Positions 6,204 to 7,268 of a stretch of DNA of 7,268 nt are shown here, one piece after another. Each line of letters begins with the position of its first letter. The first letter of the stretch is position 1. The position numbers and the translations under genes were made by a program. Below the pieces are notes generated by a model, which made no database searches, was not told the origin of the DNA, and saw only the letters and a list, made by a program, of their open reading frames with translations. Source of the DNA: Flammeovirgaceae bacterium UBA4659 (GTDB taxonomy: Bacteria; Bacteroidota; Bacteroidia; Cytophagales; Cyclobacteriaceae); assembly GCA_002405445.1 (NCBI GenBank), contig DHLV01000038.1, positions 1 through 7,268 of the forward strand, given 5' to 3'.

Positions 6204-7268
6204 TTACTTATCGTTCTTTTTATCGCCTTCCTTTTCTTTATCCAATTTATTCATCTCTTTCACCTTGTCACCGTCTTTGAGGCGCTTGGAAACCACCAAA
6301 AACGGGCCGGTCACCACCTGTTCGCCCTCAGCAATGCCTGAGATGATTTCGATATTGTCATAATCGCTGATACCTGTTTTTACCTCTTTCATTTTGGCAA
6401 CACCCTTGTCATTTACGAATATCACAACTTTGTCAACCTTCTTTTCTGCTTTCGGTTTGCTCGTATCAACTACTTCACGCTCTTCGTCCTCGTTGCCTCG
6501 TGGAGCTTCTTTAGCTCCCTTTTCATCGTTGCGGGTAGTAACCGCAGCCAATGGCACTGACAAAACATTTTCCTTTCTTTGAGTGATCACGTCCACACTG
6601 GCTGTCATGCCGGGGCGAAACGGAAATTTATTTCCTTTCGCAATCAAATCTTCGTAAGACGAACGCAAAATCAAAATGCGGACTTCAAACTCAGTAATGG
6701 CATCGGCAGAGGTTTTATCTTTAGCAGTATTGGCGATGTTGGTCACCAATCCTTTGAATTGCTTGCCTGTGCTGCTGTAGGCGTCAACATCAATCATTAC
6801 GCTGTCGTTGAGGTGTACGCGCACGATGTCATTTTCATTCACGTTCACTCGCACCTCCATCTTGTTCAAATCGGCAATGCGCAACATTTCAGTACCCGCC
6901 ATTTGCGCAGTGCCCACCACGCGCTCGCCTTTCTTCACATTTAGCTTGGAGACAATGCCCTTCATCGGTGCGACCACTGTTGTTCTGCGCACATTCTCGC
7001 GCGATTCGCGCACCGTTGCACTCGTACTGTTAACAATATAGCCTGACGCTTCCAATGACTGCTGGGCAGATTTCAAATCGTTCTGCGCAACTTTGTAATT
7101 CTGCTGTGCCAACTGCCAGTCAGCTTCTGAAATCACTTTTTCTTTCCAAAGTTTTTCCTGGCGCTTGTAATCCTGCTCTGCCCTGGTGAAGGTAGCCTCT
7201 GCACGTGCCAACGATGCACGAGATGATTCAAGATTTGCCTTTTGTTGACTTAACGAAGCCTCCGAGCG
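6204..7268 (-). CDS. RND/ABC-type efflux periplasmic adaptor subunit (HlyD/AcrA family), 5' end missing
   Basis: These membrane fusion proteins link an inner-membrane pump to an outer-membrane channel. The frame is open to the right edge, so the signal or anchor and first lipoyl half are absent; 354 residues are visible. Visible residues 1-95 are the second part of the alpha-helical hairpin (many Ala, Gln, Lys, Glu). The lipoyl-domain return strand is VVAPMKGIVSKLNVKKGERV (98-117). A beta-barrel domain follows at about 130-235, ending in FRPGMTASVDV (217-227). The membrane-proximal domain has VPLAAV (238-243) and IISGIAEGEQVVTGPFLVV (308-326). A highly charged linker (about 246-280) interrupts it, and the C-terminus is a Lys/Asp/Glu tail. 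A TTG at 7211 could be mistaken for a start but lies inside the helical hairpin. The pump genes would be expected beyond the right edge. A MacA-like role is possible but unproven. Confidence 0.9.
   Translation of the reverse strand, partial: RSEASLSQQKANLESSRASLARAEATFTRAEQDYKRQEKLWKEKVISEADWQLAQQNYKVAQNDLKSAQQSLEASGYIVNSTSATVRESRENVRRTTVVAPMKGIVSKLNVKKGERVVGTAQMAGTEMLRIADLNKMEVRVNVNENDIVRVHLNDSVMIDVDAYSSTGKQFKGLVTNIANTAKDKTSADAITEFEVRILILRSSYEDLIAKGNKFPFRPGMTASVDVITQRKENVLSVPLAAVTTRNDEKGAKEAPRGNEDEEREVVDTSKPKAEKKVDKVVIFVNDKGVAKMKEVKTGISDYDNIEIISGIAEGEQVVTGPFLVVSKRLKDGDKVKEMNKLDKEKEGDKKNDK

Noticed and set aside
6579..6944. Rightward 121-codon open frame antisense to the efflux adaptor
   Set aside because: It is His/Val/Phe-rich shadow sequence opposite a well-supported beta-barrel region.
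1..7268. Mobile elements, CRISPR arrays, tRNA or rRNA genes
   Set aside because: I saw no repeated spacer pattern, transposase, terminal inverted repeat, cloverleaf or rRNA-like sequence, and genes fill almost all of the window.

Overview
The window looks like chromosomal DNA from a Bacteroidota bacterium, probably of the Cytophagales type. Three things suggest this: a promoter matching the Bacteroidota TTTG-N17-TAnnTTTG pattern upstream of the first glycosyltransferase gene, weak or absent Shine-Dalgarno sequences, and the mix of gene families (ECF sigma factors, a GT2 and a GT9 glycosyltransferase, an efflux adaptor). The assignment is an inference from style; there is no rRNA or other marker gene here.

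Layout. Positions 1-1654 hold a leftward pair: a membrane-anchored family 2 glycosyltransferase (554-1654) followed by an ECF sigma factor (1-566, cut by the left edge). The two overlap by 13 nt. A 0.2 kb divergent region (1655-1857) carries a good Bacteroidota promoter for the leftward pair and a small inverted repeat. Positions 1858-4548 hold a rightward three-gene cluster: a second ECF sigma factor, an overlapping single-pass membrane protein that is most likely its anti-sigma factor, and an exported protein of unknown function. The cluster ends in an intrinsic terminator (4571-4596). Positions 4595-6123 hold a leftward pair, inorganic pyrophosphatase (ppa) and a GT9 (heptosyltransferase-like) glycosyltransferase, joined by a 4-nt GTGA stop/start overlap. 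A strong 12-bp terminator hairpin (6156-6182) separates them from a leftward HlyD/AcrA-type efflux adaptor (6204-7268) whose N-terminus lies beyond the right edge.

How the genes may work together. The sigma/anti-sigma/exported-protein cluster has the layout of an envelope-sensing switch: the anti-sigma protein spans the inner membrane and has a long helical region outside, and the third protein is secreted to the same compartment. The two glycosyltransferases and the efflux adaptor also act at the envelope. The least understood parts are the 415-residue exported protein and the C-terminal sensor region of the anti-sigma protein. I see no mobile element, CRISPR array, RNA gene or clear defence system.
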